A stretch of DNA of 64,000 nucleotides from JBCCCJ01 sp039029315. Its GTDB lineage: Bacteria; Bacteroidota; Bacteroidia; J057. The stretch lies in the NCBI GenBank assembly GCA_039029315.1, contig JBCCGK010000062.1, forward strand, positions 5,269 to 69,268, in the 5' to 3' direction. Shown here piece after piece: positions 63,300 to 64,000 of the stretch (the first letter of the stretch is position 1; every line of letters starts with the position of its first letter). The translations under genes and the position numbers were made by a program. Under the pieces are notes generated by a model. That model was given only the letters and a program-made list of their open reading frames with translations. It was not told the DNA's origin and searched no databases.

Positions 63300-63339
63300 T
63301 CAACGTATACGGACTACTGAGTATCGTATCTTTGTGTGG

Positions 63340-63373
63340 AAAGCAGTTGCTCCCTTCGGGCGACTGCTTTTTT
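63340..63373 (+). terminator. Intrinsic terminator after rpoD
   Basis: AAGCAGT-TGC-TCCC pairs with GGG-CG-ACTGCTT around a TTC loop, followed by six T residues. It lies 40 bp after the stop codon. Confidence 0.85.
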
Positions 63374-63505
63374 CATACAAAACAAGATGAACATCCATCT
63401 GTAATCTAACTTTGTCACAGTCATACAGGGGATGCTTGTTCAGATTTACTTCGACACTCCTATCTGGAGCTGTCCTGACACACCAACCCCTTCATACATC
63501 AGCTT

Positions 63506-63808
63506 ATGGGATGGGCCATTCATTACATTGAAAAATTAAAAAACGGAAAAACCGTTTCCTTCCGACCAAGAGGCAATTCTATGAAAGGAAAGATAGAATC
63601 TGGTCAATTGGTCACAGTAGAACCAATCCAGGAACAAATATTAAAAAAAGGAGATATCGTTCTCTGTAAAGTTCGTGGGACTGAATACCTTCATCTAATC
63701 AAGGCCGTCCGGGGGGAGAGATATTTGATTGGGAATAACATTGGAAGAGTGAATGGCTGGATAGGAAGACATTCGATCTTTGGACTCTGTATTGCTGTGG
63801 ATAGATAA
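63506..63808 (+). CDS. Stand-alone S24/S26 peptidase-like protein
   Basis: A 100-residue protein that is little more than a signal-peptidase/LexA-type catalytic core. RPRGNSMKGKIESGQLVTVE carries the conserved Ser-Met, LKKGDIVLCKV is the typical box D strand, and the Lys in HLIKAVRGERYLIGNN could be the general base. It has no DNA-binding domain and no transmembrane segment, unlike LexA or signal peptidase I. The natural substrate is unknown; related short proteins occur as hypothetical genes in bacteria and phages. The start at 63506 fits, but there is no clear ribosome binding site. Confidence 0.8.
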   Translation: MGWAIHYIEKLKNGKTVSFRPRGNSMKGKIESGQLVTVEPIQEQILKKGDIVLCKVRGTEYLHLIKAVRGERYLIGNNIGRVNGWIGRHSIFGLCIAVDR

Positions 63809-64000
63809 ATTATCTTAATCTTAGTTTGACTTTGTCCATTTTTATAGGAGAAAAATCCTCCCATATGCTCTGGAAACCGTCTTTCTGAATGAATGAACTT
63901 CGCTGTTTTTGGGTGATGTTGATTAATTCTCATTGAAAATTTATTCACAACTGTACACTTTTTCTTTTCCTTTGTTTTTAGATTTCTTTGCAACTTTTTG

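Overview
The window looks like chromosomal DNA of a free-living member of the Bacteroidota, most likely near Saprospiria or a neighbouring class (inference; no 16S gene is present). Supporting signs are two very large secreted proteins with type IX secretion C-terminal sorting domains, a short primary sigma factor without region 1.1, Bacteroidota-type promoters (TTG, about 20 bp, TAnnTTTG), and family-level markers such as DUF1599, a BT_3928-like DoxX protein and IPExxxVDY. There is no plasmid, prophage or CRISPR signature. The only mobile DNA seen is two small transposase-less elements with matching ends.

Layout. 1-6.6 kb: the 3' part of a PQQ dehydrogenase with a fused cytochrome c, an unknown exported protein, a histidine phosphatase plus nitrilase pair, a DoxX/thioredoxin-like membrane protein and DUF1599. 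6.7-9.3 kb: folP-cdaA-folB (folate and c-di-AMP) and tRNA-Cys. 9.8-17.8 kb: an OmpA-type outer membrane protein, a lipid kinase, an orphan OppB-type permease, a ketoglutarate-semialdehyde-type dehydrogenase, phosphofructokinase and thiolase. 17.8-21.2 kb: a DinB gene broken by a 161-bp element, a CPBP protease and two glycosyltransferases. 21.4-26 kb: pyk-IPExxxVDY facing acpP-fabF-rnc. 26.0-30.5 kb: a second small element, then a five-gene operon of lipoproteins and a Tat-exported DUF1501-like protein. This operon resembles the PSCyt1/DUF1549/DUF1553 plus DUF1501 modules of Planctomycetes, broken into separate small genes. It is the most interesting system here.

30.6-34.6 kb: thymidine kinase, an HD protein, and an overlapping acyltransferase-gpsA pair for glycerophospholipid synthesis. 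34.7-36.7 kb: a TetR regulator with two AhpD/carboxymuconolactone decarboxylase-like genes. The same inverted repeat, CTAAG-N6-CTTAG, lies in front of both the regulator and its target operon. 36.8-42 kb: an ARPP-1-like secreted protein, an SDR plus acyl-CoA oxidase-like operon behind two tandem 16-bp palindromes, and DUF1573. 42-50.7 kb: GNAT, macro domain, class III CoA-transferase, sugar isomerase-like, exported amidase, multi-PAS histidine kinase and serine hydrolase. 50.9-60.4 kb: two giant type IX-secreted proteins around an epimerase and rpsO-pnp. 60.4-64 kb: KDPG aldolase, a nucleoside phosphorylase, the primary sigma factor with a clear promoter and terminator, and a stand-alone S24/S26 peptidase-like protein.

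Most of the window is housekeeping metabolism: glycolysis, fatty acid synthesis and oxidation, folate, phospholipid and RNA turnover. Accessory interest is concentrated in the DUF1501 operon, the TetR/AhpD-like locus, the small mobile elements and the secreted repeat proteins.
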